The notes beneath the pieces are model-generated. The model was given only the letters and a program-made list of their open reading frames with translations, ran no database searches and had not been told where the DNA came from. A program made the position numbers and the translations under genes. This document shows, in pieces, positions 43,672 to 56,739 of a stretch of DNA of 64,000 bases. Each line of letters opens with the position of its first letter. The stretch's first letter is position 1. The DNA is from Opisthorchis felineus (taxonomy: Eukaryota > Platyhelminthes > Trematoda > Opisthorchiida > Opisthorchiidae): assembly GCA_004794785.1 (NCBI GenBank), contig SJOL01007141.1, positions 1,601,531 to 1,665,530 on the forward strand. Direction: 5' to 3'.

Positions 43672-44190
43672 CTAGCCAAGCGTCGCGGGTCCGGACTGGG
43701 GCTTTTGTTGCACTAAGGAAAAGGTCACCACAGCCACATGTGCTTCTCGAGATGGCGGCAAGTAGCTTCTCAAATATAATAAATGCCTAGGATACACACG
43801 ACACCAACGGATTCGAGTAAGTCTCTTTACAGCAATTAATTTGTGGCCTGTAGATACAAGCCTTGCATCCTCCCGATCACAGATTGCATGGGTAACTGGC
43901 GTCCGGTTTTGTATGCCTTTTTGGAAGGCGAAGAGTTTACCACTATGCGTAAACTGTTTGGCTTGTTCAGGGATATAATGGGTGAACAATAAAAAGTGAA
44001 GACGTTTGTGATGCACAAAATAGCGGCACAGATGAGGGCGGCCAGAGTCGTGTTCACCTGCGGTGTCATGTTGTGCCATTCCCATATTCGCAAAGCTATC
44101 ATGAAGCACTTGTGTATTATAAAACATCCGTGGGTTTTGGTCAGCCGCCAATTTCTCAACAAACATATCTAAAGCCAGGCCTGGAGACAT
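43672..44190 (-). pseudogene. possible MULE-like transposase fragment, opposite strand
   Basis: A 172-codon minus-strand frame begins near LALDMFVEKLAADQNP and includes KLFAFQKGIQNRTPVTHAIC and then DREDARLV. The last part resembles the MULE core segment around G.P.FAF....G...PV.HA...E, which follows the first catalytic Asp. The opening words DMFVEKLAA are shared, at DNA level over about 30 bases, with the plus-strand remnant at 43083, so the two pieces point toward each other. A length of 172 codons is above chance expectation for most of the window, but the domain call is tentative. Confidence 0.35.
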
Positions 44191-44856
44191 TGCACCGCAC
44201 CTGTAAAATCGAATGCGCGGGCCAGAAAGTACGAAGAGAGATCAGTTAAAAAAATTCCAAAAAAGTAGGACGGATTATGGTGGCTTTTAATACGAGAATA
44301 CATACAGCAAAATGGAATATTTTAACAGGAAGGCTTTTCTTCTACACATGGCGGTTTGGAGAAAATTGCATATTCTGGAAAAGGATTGCCCTTGATTGGC
44401 CCATCACTAGAAGCAAAGCCAAATTGATTTCGCCGAAAATATGAGGTCAACAAGTTGACCATTTTACGGAGAGTTGGTTCATCCCGGCTGCGCGTTTCGA
44501 TGATAGGTTGCTGGTAGAGTCTTGTTTAAGTGAGCAAACTTTCAACGTCATTGGCCGCCGCCGATTCGCATGTAATTACCAGTTTAGGAGATAAATCATC
44601 GACTCGCGGCATATTTCAACTCCCACGGTGTTCATAAAATGGTCGGTGAGATTTACAGATGAATATCACTATTACCACAGCCTTTTGGATTCTCATTTTT
44701 GTCAGATATTCCAAATGTGGTTTTTCTCTTTTAATTTGCACTACTAAACAAGCTTTCAGTAGTGATATTTTATCCAACATATGGGTAGATTCACCATTTC
44801 CATTGGTGAACGTGACCTACATATTCTTCCGCGCACGCCTGTGAGGCACACTCGTT
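44191..44856. other. no recognisable gene
   Basis: Short frames only. AAACAAGCTTTCAG at about 44745-44758 resembles an acceptor but leads into no recognisable exon. Confidence 0.4.
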
Positions 44857-45111
44857 ATGGCTTCCTCAACTACACAGTCAGTCGTTGCAGTTGCCTCTGC
44901 CTCCGCTGAAGGGTACGCAGTGAACGTTGCCACCCCGTTCGGTGAAAACCTGGGTAGCCGCCTATTCCGAAACGTCCACGAACTTGCGCATTACATCAAG
45001 CAGTTCGAGCGCATTTCAGGTTCGTACTGCAGCGTGCGAACCTCGAAATCCATTCCTTACGGTGACAAAAGGTTCATAAAGTACCAATGCCACCGGAAAG
45101 GTATAAAGTGA
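44857..45111 (+). pseudogene. second possible MULE/ZSWIM-like N-terminal fragment
   Basis: An ATG-started frame of 84 codons has a Ser/Ala-rich lead and then FRNVHELAHYIKQFERISGS, YCSVRTSKSIPYG and KRFIKYQCHRKG, ending in a stop. F.....L..YI..FE..SG..Y..RTSK......F.KY.C.R.G fits the same FAR1-like N-terminal pattern as the fragment at 43.1 kb, though the two sequences differ, so they would be separate elements or subfamilies. No downstream zinc-finger or core region follows. Confidence 0.4.
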
Positions 45112-48100
45112 TCCAGCGAAGCAGGTCAAGATGCCACCTCTAAACTGACGAAAGCGCACCATGTTAAGTGGATTTCTTAATTTGGCCAACTGCGAGAGCA
45201 ATGGAACACCATTATATGTCAAGCACTGCCATTAACCGTGAACAACATAGGCGAAGATTTGATGGAGTGATATTGACGTTTGTGTGAGAGTATCGGTTTG
45301 TATTTGCGGAACAAACTCATTATCAATCGATCTTTTTATACGTTTACACGGGATTCTCTCGTTACTGTTTACCCACACCCTACCTCCACCCGATAAAAAA
45401 AGAACTCAACTCCGCCAGTTGACAACTTCGCCCATGTATTGTCACAGATGCTTGTCGGCCTGTTTGATCACATCTATCATTGGCAAAGTCAAGCAGCCGT
45501 AATAAGGATGCCTGCAAACATTTATAAGCTTCCACTTCTCCATGCAAAATTCCTCACAACAGGTCCTGTTGCAATGATTCCGGCGTTCACTTTGAACGCT
45601 GTGCTACTTACTCGTGAAAAAGGCCCTGGGATTGCGAAAGCCATTTATCCCGCATAAACGTCATTGTACACGAAGTTATTACCTAAACACTGGGTACCTC
45701 AGCATAAGTAGGATAAACTAAAATCGGGTCCATCTGCTTTCAACTTTTGCCTAAGCTCCAATTAACGCAGCCTTTAAACTGTATTATCTAGTCCCGCAAA
45801 TGTGCAGTATTTTTGTTAGCGCATGTGTTGATATCCGTGCAAACGCATTGGAGGACAAAATATCCGTATGATTTCGGTCGAACAAGCGGTTACGGTGATA
45901 GTGACAAACTTCAGTGGAAGAGAAGGACGACCTAAGATGATGGTCGAGTTCTAAAAGTTGATGTGGACATCATCATCATTAGCCTCTTCATTATCTACAG
46001 CACTGCACTAGTAATACTTGCTGGTGCGTATTTCGCATGTAACATCGGTTCCTTTTATTTCGCACTTTGTTTGCATAAGTTCTGCATACCATTAAATTTG
46101 ACAAACAACCGATATGAAGCATTAACGCCACCATCAATGTAGCACTATGGAATGTAGTTCCTGTGTTCCTAGCTACAACGGTTGTCATTTCCATATTCGC
46201 ACTCACGTTGATGTAGGCCACACTCACTGTGGTGTCATTCTATTTTGGGTTCATTCCAAGGTCGGGATGCAAAATTGTTTATTTATTGAGGTGTATGCAG
46301 TGTGAAACAATAGCAAGTTAACTGCAATGTTACCAACATCCCTTATTTTTCGGTTTCAAATGAAGTACTACATTATACTACTACAGATACGTTATAGCAT
46401 CCTGAGAGTACCGGCTAATCTCTGTGACCAGGACAATTCATACTCCTTCTTCGGTCATTTAATTATTCATCGTCGTCGGTGACAGCAATGAACGAATTAC
46501 TGTTGCTTACTGACCACACAACACTGAGTGCTTTCATTGTGCAGTGTTATGTCCATCCAAAGTATCCCTACTGTTTAGAAGGCGCCTGCAAGCAGCTACC
46601 ATGGAAGCTTACGATAAAGAGGAGAGAATGCTGACCAGGCATTAAACTGTCTACGTTGGCATATGTAAACCAGGGTTTCCGGACGAGATCATTGCCCACA
46701 GTGAACGTCAACCGTAAAATGCAACATTACTTTTCCGATTAGCAAACGGTGAAAAGTACGAAGCCACAATTGCCGCAATATACGCATGCCTTGACACATT
46801 AGTGTATTATTTGTCCGCACGGTGAGCGAAAACGTAACACATTCACCAGCCTGTTACCTCGCGGATGCACACTTGATTTCCCGTCATTTTGTTTGCGCAT
46901 GATTAAGTGAATGCTTTCAGTTACGGCATTTGTATATGGGACCTAACTGTGCCAGCACACTACAAGCACATACTGCAAAAGTGAGCGCCATTTATGGAAT
47001 GCATTGGTGTATCACTTATTCCCTTGGTTCACAAAAAACTGCCACATTACTAAGCCTATTATCTCGCATCAAGACACATTGCACATTGCAAATTTCTGGG
47101 AACGAGAGGAGTTCACTAATGGCTCCGTAGAACTTTGTAAACAATGTAACCTTCTTTTGTGTGTGGGCGGCGCTTTCGTTTTCTTCTTGTTGGTCACAGT
47201 TAAACTCGCTATTTGCCAAAGTTTTACATTTCGTGGCCCGTGAACAGTTCCTGAAAGGTTCCGTAGGATTTTTAATCAATGCAACCTTCGTCGGTCTATG
47301 TGCAGCTCTCTAGATTTCTTCTTGTTTGTTGCAGTTACACTCCGTACTTGCCAATGATATTACATATTTTACTACGTACTCTCCGGCTAATTGCACGGTT
47401 GACACATTAGCAGTATCTTCACATCACCTGCAATAATTGCATCTGCAACTCAAAGCGGGACCACACTGCACCAGCAGAATCCACGCACATACTGCAACAA
47501 GGCCGACGATTCCCGTACACACTACTGGCTTGTATTTTGACGGTCATCTCGTTCGGTAGGCGTAACACGAATTCGTTGTCAGTTAGATGTCAAATTTGCC
47601 TCATGTATAAATTATTTCAGGGTTTCCAAATGAACACGATGACAATTTTGACAACATTATTCCGTGATAACTAAATCGCAACCCAGCTACTATGTATAAC
47701 CATGCAGTCATAAGACAGGTATTTATTGTGCGCGTACAATTCGTGTGAGAGATAACATTAAAAATTTCTTTTCACTGGTGTTCTCTTCATCGGCCACTGT
47801 ACATCCGCGAAATACTTGGTTATATTTTCATTCCCGTTTCTTCTGCGGCATCCAGCATCCATCCTGAAATGAAATTAAACAATTATTACATGAGGCAATT
47901 TTCCAGATACATTATGTACCAGAGCCCCGTTAACCCAGTTATACACTGGTTACACCACCGTGCCACGTTGAGGAGGGGTTGGCTTTATGCGGTGGAAGAA
48001 TGGAACCTCCGTCTTTGTTGTATATTAAGGTTGTTGTTTTTAAGCGGGACGCCTAAAAGACAATCGATTCGGCAAATTAGATCTTCTTCCATTTTATTGC

Positions 48101-48372
48101 ATTTTAATCTACATTTGAATCGCACATCCTGTAGCATAGTGAGGTTAACACCTGTTTGCTGACCAACTACAATTCATTGAACGCAAAATCCCTTATTGCC
48201 ATCACGTTAGTATGAGGCTGACATTTGCTTAATCCAATATTTTTTGTAACCAACTATCAACGGGTGGTGTAGTAACAAATTTCTCACATTCCCTAGACAT
48301 CCGCATTTAAACGGTGCTCTTCAATGACCTCACCCAGATTTGCTACGCCGCCCCTGTTACCACGAGCCTTTT
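45112..48372. other. no recognisable gene; degenerate repeats in 46.9-47.5 kb
   Basis: 47127-47390 contains two degenerate units of about 133 bp, both starting TCCGTAG and sharing AACCTTC, TTTCTTCTTGTT and TTGCCAA. GGGACC..ACTG..CCAGCA and CACATACTGCAA recur near 46940 and 47458. The region looks like an old tandem array too decayed for clean unit boundaries. No gene motif was seen. Confidence 0.4.
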
Positions 48373-48625
48373 TTCGTCACGCTGTCAGTCGCCACCCCTA
48401 CCAGCACCTCCGAGGGGGGTTTCCTTGTCGGCGCTTACATCTGATTGGTCGGCTACATTGACGTGAGTGTGGGGAATACAATTAACGTCAATTAACATCC
48501 TTCGTCACCCTGCCATTAGCTACCCCTATCGGCAGGTCCCAGGGGGTTTCCCTAGCGGCTGGTACATCTGAATGGTTGGCTGCATTGACGTCCGCGTGCA
48601 TATTATAATTAATGTACTACTCATA
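48373..48625 (+). repeat. two-unit tandem repeat, period 128 bp
   Basis: Unit 1 starts at 48373 and unit 2 at 48501, both with TTCGTCAC. Shared words in order: CTGTCAGTCGCCACCCCTA against CTGCCATTAGCTACCCCTA, GGGGGTTTCC, ACATCTGA, GGTTGGCT or GGTCGGCT, ATTGACGT, and a closing AATTAA. Divergence is moderate. Function unknown. Confidence 0.75.
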
Positions 48626-48834
48626 ATGTTTTTAGTAGTATATAAGTATTTCTATTCTGATTTTTACACTTTTTGGAGGTTGTGGCAGTAGCATCAGCCT
48701 TTACAAAGTTTTTAATTTAAACTGCAACCCGGCGGAAACTTAACTATTTTTTGGATCCGTTATACTCGTCAGACGGTACGAATTAAACGAGTTCCTTCAA
48801 CAAATATCGACACAGCCAGCCGAGCGTGCATCAT

Positions 48835-49727
48835 GGATTCACGGATTGATACACAGGATCGAGGCTTTTGCTCAAGTTTTCCGGGTTGGTTATGTTCTTG
48901 TCGTTCAGCGGCTGTCGTGCACCTGAAAAGCACAAGCGAAAAAAGGGTGTAGCACTGCTCTTTAAGTTCTCAGCATGGGGCAGTATGCTTGACAGCACGA
49001 GGGCTCGTATAAAAATGTGTCTAATAGTGCTTTGAACCGGGTTCTAGAAGGAGCGTGGACGACCGTCGCGGGAAGGTTGTTCCATGCGGCTACCACCCAA
49101 AATGAGAAACCATTTTGCCTAATGAGCTTGAAATTCTTACCATGTGCCCCGCCGTGTGTTTGCTGGCTCAACGGTGAAAACTCTGTTGGCCAAACCTTGT
49201 TCAAACAGGGCATAAGTAAGACTTAGGTCCCCTCGGAGGCGGTGATATTCGAGGGGAAAGAGGTCAAGCGCCTCGAGACGCATTTCGTAGTCCACGGATT
49301 TAAGGCCGGCAAACACTTTCGTAGCAGCTCGCTGGACACGCTCCATGAGGACTACGTCCTTCGTGCGACCTGAGTAGACAACTTGGTTGGCTTATTCATG
49401 AAGCGGTCTGACGTAGGCCCATAGAGTATCTGGAAGTCCATACGAGTAATAAGGGTGAAGGTGCGCCGAATCATCCGTAAAACGGCGAATGCATTTTGGG
49501 CCGATTTCTCATGGCGCATTGGGAAGGACCTACTTGAAGAGAGCCAGATACCCAAATCCTTTTTGGTATCTATCTTCGTGATGGCTTCCGGTCCATTCGC
49601 ACCATGCACGACATAGGCGTTCGCTGAGTCTCCTCCAAATAGCATATGGACGCACTTTCCCTCATTCAGAGGAAGATGCCATTCCAACGACCACCGTTTT
49701 GCAGCGTCTACATCCATTTGGAGGGCA
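48835..49727 (-). pseudogene. CR1-like LINE, 5'-truncated copy with 3' end
   Basis: On the minus strand it starts at [19 protein letters not shown], just after the RT motif C position. It continues with [40 protein letters not shown] and [21 protein letters not shown] one-base loss near 49420 shifts the frame, which resumes at [20 protein letters not shown] and [21 protein letters not shown] second shift near RRG leads to [20 protein letters not shown] and LLDTFLYEPSCCQAYCPMLR, then a stop at 48962. The 3' UTR and the octamer-type tail (AATCCGTGAATCC) end near 48835. It covers nearly the same region as the 7.1 kb copy. Truncation at the 5' end is typical of LINE insertion. Confidence 0.88.
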
Positions 49728-52700
49728 TCATATTAACCTAACCCAACGTGATGCACTGTGCAGTACACATGTGATTACGACTCACTGTAAGTGAGCTCCA
49801 TTCTCAGTTATGCGCCACCAGTCGGGAGATAATGTAGGACATTCAGATACCCGCATGTGAATTACCACCGTCCCGGTGAGAGATCTTTCCCCTTAGAACG
49901 CACGGCTTACAGTGCAACGAGCTTTCCGGAAAATAGGGTCAACCATTCCCTTTCATCATGATAACTGCTCGTGTTATCGTTTATCTTGGCTACTTATCTT
50001 ACCTTCTAGGCTCGCATCTCTACGGGCCGCTGATTACAAGGCCTCAACTGGGCATTATGGCATGATCCAACGGTCGACAAAAGTCCCTTACACTCATACG
50101 TATTGTCCATCCGCCATGCCCACGCATTAAAATAATAACAATATTAGCTTTATTTCTCAACTTGTAGGGAGCATTGCAACTGAGGCATGATCAGCCGTTA
50201 CATGTGAACGTAGCGGACAACAACACGACGGGTGAAGTTGAGACCAAAGAGGCAGGCATACCACTTGGAAGTCAATTGTAGACTGTGGAAAAACACAACA
50301 CTGGGGCATGAGGTACGACTAGGTCAATTATGAAGCCGGTTGACTTGAACTAAAACGGAAAACACGTTGCTGGTCGTGAGTGACCTTGGGCGGTCGAGTA
50401 AATGGTCAGGGTCACGAAAAGCACAAGCGGAGATGAAGAGATGAAGAAGTTCAAAGTGGAGACAAACGGGAAGATTCGTCTAAAAAGTGTTTTACACTGA
50501 ATATTGGTAAACTCACCAGTACCACTGTCGGGGGAAGTCGGGTGTAAAAGATATTTGCGAGGGAAAGGTAGTGGTAATGCATAGGACCAAAGGGGCATCG
50601 TAAGTAGAATCGTTGAACATATGGAGGGGGCATACCGAAATCGGAAAACCGGGATGGTGAGGTCCAAATGAGGGGTTCCGCGGGTTAGATGGAACTCATC
50701 CAAGAGGCTGCTGTGGTCAGGTAGACAAGTTGTTCGTACTTGCAGGTAAACGAACGAGTGGATGAGTGGGCACATTCAGGAGTACGAAGGGAATAGTTGC
50801 GGGCGCGCCATCAGACCGGGTATGGCAGTGCCTATTATAGATCTGTTTAGATGCAAAGCACAGACCATTTGGAGTGTATACCGACCGTACAGGGCGTCCG
50901 AAGCTTGGAATGAGGAGAAATGGGACAAGAGCGGCTCCAACTAAGACGAGGGTGGCTGCAGCTTTTCGCGTCGATTTAAGACATGGGCGTTCACCTTCGC
51001 AAATTATGGTTGTATTTCTTGGTTGCATCGGTACACACGTACAGGGCAGTCACTCTAGTTCTCGTTTTCCGGAAGCCACATCTACTGGATAGAGATTCCG
51101 AAAGGAAGAATGTATAATCAGCTACATGTAGGTAAATTGTTCAGAGGTCTTACTGTTATAAGGGTAAACCCGCTACTTGCTCAGTTAGTCCCACTGTCGA
51201 TAATGGAGGTCCGTGTGTACACCGATGTTAAGATATGAAAATTCAGTGATCATGCGTTTCAGTGGGCAAAGCGAAGCTGAAGGTAAAGAGGGGTGTATAC
51301 AAAGCAGCTGTAAGATCAAGTGGCATATACTTCCTTCCTGGAATGCAAGGACATCATGCGTCTTCGAACTGTGCCGGTAGATGTAGCCATAGCGATGATC
51401 AAGTAAGTAGGTGGACACTTTTTGTCAAGGTTGCTTCTTTGGTGCACTAAATCTCAGCCTCACTTCCACTTCCCGATACTGGTATCATGTAACCTAAAAA
51501 ACAACCCCATTAACCTCATCATAACTTGGAACAATCCCACAATCACCACAGTACCGCCCACCAGCTAGGGGCTCCGGTCTTGGACACGACTTATCGGCTT
51601 CAGGGCTTGCGCTTATAAACCGGCTCTCTTGTGAACTTCAGAATCCGGTTATGACTAACAAAGCGACTACACCTAACATGCCGAAAGCCACTTGCTATTT
51701 ATTGCTACTCCGAGGCAATATTCCTCTAATTCATCTCTCATGGCAAAGTATCGCCACCAAACTTCACTTCCACAATCATGCCTAAAGTATCCGAAAACGT
51801 GAGGACTATGCCAGCTACTCCCGGTGCGGTATAACCCTCTCTGTCGATGATCATGGGGAAGTGCAAGGTTCACTCTATCTCATTGTTCCAGGAACGAGCG
51901 TTCTTCCACCCATATCTAAGTAACATACACCACCAAATCCACCACTCCCGTCTTTATCTCCTTAGCTATCGAAGGACCTTGAATTCCCATCACCGATTCT
52001 CTTATTGCCCCTAGACTGCTCATTCATATTTGTCCTGTCTGGTGAGCCTCTTCGTCCGCGATCCATCCCTAAACATCCGTCAACCCTTCCTGTGCCTTGT
52101 TCTCCGCTCCTGCACTCCCTGGCTCCGATGATGCCAAAGATTGTGCCGTTGAAAGCTTTCCCTTTAACTGTATGCTCTCCCTCTAAATATTCTCCCAGTT
52201 CCACGCTTGGCCTCAGGGGCCATTTTCTGCCAAGGGTACGGAGTTTCTTTACCCCCGCTCACTGTTCTACCCAGAGTTATAAGTTTGCGACGATCCACCG
52301 AGTTAAACCTAATTCATGTACTACTACTACTCCCCCAAATTCCCACAGTGCAAAAGCACGCCGTGGGTGATGCTAAGAACTTCCTAATTAGCACGATTGG
52401 CTGGCCCCTGATACTATCAATAACTTCAGCAATACGCACAGAAAAATGAAACGAAAGCATCTTTTATCGAACGCCTGTGCGTATGGCTCATGCTCTCTCC
52501 GCTCATAGCACATATCCCTGGAAATTATCCTTTGTGTCCAAATCGTCAAATATAGAAGGCTAAAAATGCGGTCTCATGTGCAATTGGACAGAGACCCACA
52601 AGACACGTGGCGCGACGCCTCTGGCACAGGCCGCTCAGCCAATTCTCAACCCTTTTCCCTCGGTTGTAAATGCGTCATGCTGAGAACACCTTATCGTCCA

Positions 52701-55700
52701 TGCGTGCAACGTGGCCATTCACCTCGCGTTGTTATCCAGCCTCTTTTTCCTGCATGCTTTCACCTACCTGACTCACCTAACTTTAAGGGTTAATTCGCAT
52801 TTATTTCCGCGCTTCACGTAATAGACAACAGCTACCCGTATCCCCGGTCGTTATGCTGCTGTTCACCAAAGCCGCTGACTAGTAACTTGCCTCTGCAGCT
52901 CCCTAACCACCTTTCTGTATGAGCGTTACTGAACCGTTCCGAAACATCTGTGATGGCTTTCTCACCCATTTTTCTGCCCTATCAAGCTCGAATACACAAT
53001 GATCTTGCCTCCCCAAATACTTGTCAGATTACCACCTGATCCAACAATCTCTTTACGAAGGCACGTACACTTCGACCAAAATTTTGGGAACAGGTATTCA
53101 CACGTCTGCCTTTCCTACCCAGCTTCATGGACTATTAAATAACCGGCTATTAAATTGGTGACGCAACATTAAGCGAATGAGCGTTCCTGCAATTCGCATA
53201 GGCCACGACGATTTGCACTAACCACATACCGCCACTCCCTACTATCTCCACCAAAATGTTGATTGTCCTTTTTGATTCGGATGGTGTCGCTTTACCACAG
53301 TAGTCAGAATTTGTGATCACTTATGGCTGCCTACTAGTTCGGACCGCGGGCCAACTAATGACGTGGTGCCCTCTGGCGGGCCTTTTTGCACCTTCCATTT
53401 TGAGTTCTCAATCTTGATATGGCTGCCTCATTACTTCGTTTGAACGGTAGCAATGAACCATTCTGCGCCCTCGATGTGCTCAAAAAATACTTGACCCATG
53501 CGGGTCTGATTTTATAACGATTGCTTGGCCAATCCTAACTACCCTGACAATCCCAACTGTCTCACGGACATCACGATGACGGTACCGCGACTGCCACAGT
53601 CTAATAACTTCACCGTAGTTCAGCATAGCTCTATTACTTCCTGACCGATGACGGTACATGCACCTAAAAGATCCTCTCAATCCGCTGAATTTTTGCCAAA
53701 ATCTTAAAGTTCAGGCCTCTGTTGTAATGTCCGCTTGTACTGTCCACAAAGCCACTAATCCTTCCCGTGGCACTACAAAGAGTTTATACATAATTGAAGA
53801 TACAATCTCACCTTGCACCCGAAACAGCGTGTCCTGACTATCATAAAAAATTAACCAGCTCTACTAGCTGCGACGAATGCCATGGCATTGTCTAGCGAGA
53901 CGCCTTCTGCAACGACAGGAGACTTTCTCCTGCGTAGAGCGCAAACTGCTGCTCCATTATGAGTTCGCGCGGAAAATGACAAGGTATTAATTTACATGTA
54001 CAATTTCAAATTATTTCTAAATTCACCACATCTGAAAGAAGGTGAAGAAACCAACTTTTCCACAAAATTTCTCACCGTCTTTACGATGACATCATGCCAA
54101 TCAATGGCAGCCATACACAATACGAATTCCGCGCCCAAGGTGGACAATACAGTCTTGCTCCATCCTATGTAGACTGGCGTGAAGGTAACCGATGGGTCCC
54201 TATCTTCTCTCAATATGGGCAGTGCAATCTCATGGGCATCGACGTTCCTGTGTCTGTCAAAAAAAGGGTGTGTATTTTGTTGCTCGAGAGCCTTTATGGT
54301 GATCAGTTCATCCCCATACATAGCCATGATGACCATCGTACCCACTTGAATAATGTGTCTTGTTTCAGCAATGGCTCTCTGGATGTCGTTGATCCGTTAT
54401 TAAGTCGACTATAGGGATAGTGCCCCTTCTATCCTTCCGTAGTTGTTTTCGCACGTCCTTTGCATCTTCCTCAGTTTAGCCCGTTCGGTGCTGGATTCCC
54501 GGCCTTCATTCTCGTCGTTGATAATGTATTCCCATCCGACATGGCCGGTGATATTTTGGAATCAAATCTCTTTCTGAACTAGTTGGTGGATCTATTTTTA
54601 CGCTGGGTTATCTCGGGTTCAACAAGGGTTTATCGCAGTTGAAAGACGCGCCTTGGCTGGCCTTTGAGACTCGGTCGCATCCAGGCCTATACATTTAGCG
54701 GCATCATCAGCAGCAGCACCCGTATCTGGAGTATCGTGGGCACTCCAAGCGGAGGCCCTTCGTTTATTTACGCACCAGGGTTTACCGAGGTTACCCTGTC
54801 GGTGGTTTCCGCCATATGTCCACAGTGCGCGCAGACACACTTGAATACACGAAACCACAGATATTGAGCTACCACCCAGTAAGGCGGCCCTCTAGTAGAC
54901 ATGACACCAAAGACCGACCACCCCTGTTTAGATTCTGCGTTATTGTTTCACACAGAGGAGAGTTTCTGACATCCCATGGTTAGGTCTGAGCTGTTTGAAC
55001 AAGTGGGAATTATGCGGTGACACGAGGGAACCGGGAGTAGCCCTTTGTCGAAATACAGAGAAGGAAGACGTATGGAACACTTGCAGCTAGTTCTTCACAA
55101 TATACCTCGAGGGCTTTCTCCTCGCGAAAGGCTCTAGGAAGCGGTTAGCGCAGTGCTTCGATTGGGGTTTGGCAGCCTTCAGGAACCCTTAACCGCAGGC
55201 GTTGCCTCAGTGGGATTTCCAAACCTTCTTGTAGACACGTGGGTTACCATAGTTCCCAAAGCGAGCATCTCAAGTGTCAAGATTCAGCGGTTATATTTCA
55301 GCCTGTCTAAATGAATCTGAACAGATGTGCTACTAACGGATCAGAGTCTAGGAACCTGCCCCCTGCTGGTACTCACAGATATTGAGTCTATTTGGTAATA
55401 TTTTTTCAGGGTCACGAAACGCGCGTTTTTAAGCAATCAACCCTGCAGCGCGTTTGACTGATTTTTGACTTGGGTTTCAGCCCCGTTGAGCCGATTTTTT
55501 ATCTATGAATCATTTCACGGCGTTTTGGAGAACGAAAAAAATACTCATCTGAGTTCCTCCGCTCCGGGCTTGCACAGTACGATCCTGGTGTCTTCGGTAA
55601 GCCCCTTGTTTTGTATGTAATACGAGATGATCTTGATATGGAGGTCTATATGTATTCTACAATGATATAAGCAGGTAAAGAAGGTGACACCCAAAAACAC

Positions 55701-55814
55701 CTGGGTGCGTTCAGGCCTGGACGTAATGAAAGACTGTGGGTTAGGAGACCACGTTTAAACTGTAGCGTCAGTAAGAATAGTCAGGGGTTCACGTATCGGT
55801 ATAAGAATACAAGC
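49728..55814. other. no recognisable gene; strand composition switches near 51.3 kb
   Basis: Between about 50.2 and 51.2 kb the plus strand is G- and A-rich. From about 51.5 to 53.9 kb it is C- and T-rich. The skew makes long frames in C-rich sense (for example 50350-50775 minus, 141 codons, and 52005-52370 plus, 121 codons), none with a recognisable domain. The interval 53.9-55.8 kb has short frames only. I found no transposon motif in the whole 6 kb, which makes it the largest unexplained block. Confidence 0.4.
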
Positions 55815-55935
55815 TTTCCCTCAAGCTTTCTGAACCGGGTTTGTTCTTGTTCAGCAGATTTCATTCACCTGAAAGGTGCAAGCGAAAAAGTGGCGTAGCA
55901 TCGTTCTATAAGTCCTCAGCGATGGGTAGTAAGTT
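55815..55935 (-). mobile_element. CR1-like LINE 3' UTR fragment
   Basis: The strings TTCACCTGAAAGGTGCAAGC, GAAAAAGTGGCGTAGCATCG and ATAAGTCCTCAGCGATGGGT match the 3' UTR of the 8.1 and 48.9 kb LINE copies (CACCTGAAAAGCACAAGCG, AAAAAAGGGTGTAGCACTGC, TTAAGTTCTCAGCATGGGGC). Only about 120 bases remain. The coding part is lost, and a SINE lies 20 bases further on. Confidence 0.7.
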
Positions 55936-55956
55936 TTCCAAATAAAATAATATTCG

Positions 55957-56125
55957 TTCAGCTTTAACACCCTTTCGGTGCCTAGCTGTCATGCCACCCG
56001 AGGGGAGCACGAGGGCTGGGATACTGCCAGGTTGCCCAAGCCTAGACAGGAGAAGTCGAGATGCAGAGGTTCGAACCAGGTACCTTCCGGTCAGTAAATC
56101 CGCGTTCTAATCACTGAGCGATCTC
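55957..56125 (-). mobile_element. full-length tRNA-derived SINE
   Basis: On the minus strand it starts GAGATCGCTCAGTGATTAGA (A box region). It has B box GGTTCGAACCT and then the body words CTCCTGTCTAGGCTTGGGCA, TGGCAGTATCCCAGCCC and GGCACCGAAAGGGTGTTAAA. The tail is AT-rich (ATTATTTTATT). The A box differs from the 35.0 kb copy at one or two places. No clear TSD could be made out. Confidence 0.85.
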
Positions 56126-56739
56126 ACCTCCTAAATTTCCCAACGTGAGGCTCACATAAAAAGTATTCAAAAGTGACTTCAACTAGGACCTTGATGTAGC
56201 GTAGACAAGTGTTGCACAAAATGAGAAAACTGTTCTCTAGTAAAAGTTCGCCTTCTAATCTCGAAAGTGATAAACAATAAATAAATTATTACGACTGTGT
56301 TGCATGAGCCTTATTGTTTTAGTCAACGGAGATTTACCTGCTTAGCTCGGTTAACTACATAGCTCAGATCGGGAAAGTAAAAAAGACTAGCAATACCACT
56401 CGTTACATGCTAGGCGACCGGAACTGCAGCTAAGTAAACGAAAGTGCATGAGGCAGCGGCACCCTCCTAGAAGGCTGGCGGCTTAAATCCTCGACAAAAA
56501 GACCGACAAGAAACATGAGCAGCAAAAGAAGGAGTTCGCTGCAAAACGAAAAAGTGAGCCTTAAACATATATACAAACGGTGCAAAGAATGGGGGGTCAC
56601 TGCCGCGGGGGGGGGATATTAATAGACCCTTGTTTCGGTGATATTTGATGGATTGTTGCTCTGGACTCTCACTGCAATGATCTGGAAGTTGCGCGGTGGG
56701 GTGCGTAGCTGGACAAACGGAAGAAACCTGCTAGTAAGT
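56126..56739. other. no recognisable gene
   Basis: Short frames only before the assembly gap. A G run (GGGGGGG) lies at about 56608-56615. Confidence 0.4.

Noticed and set aside
49912..51450. Overlapping open frames of 60-140 codons suggesting a gene cluster
   Set aside because: All lie in the skewed block, occur on both strands over the same bases and show no motif or splice structure.
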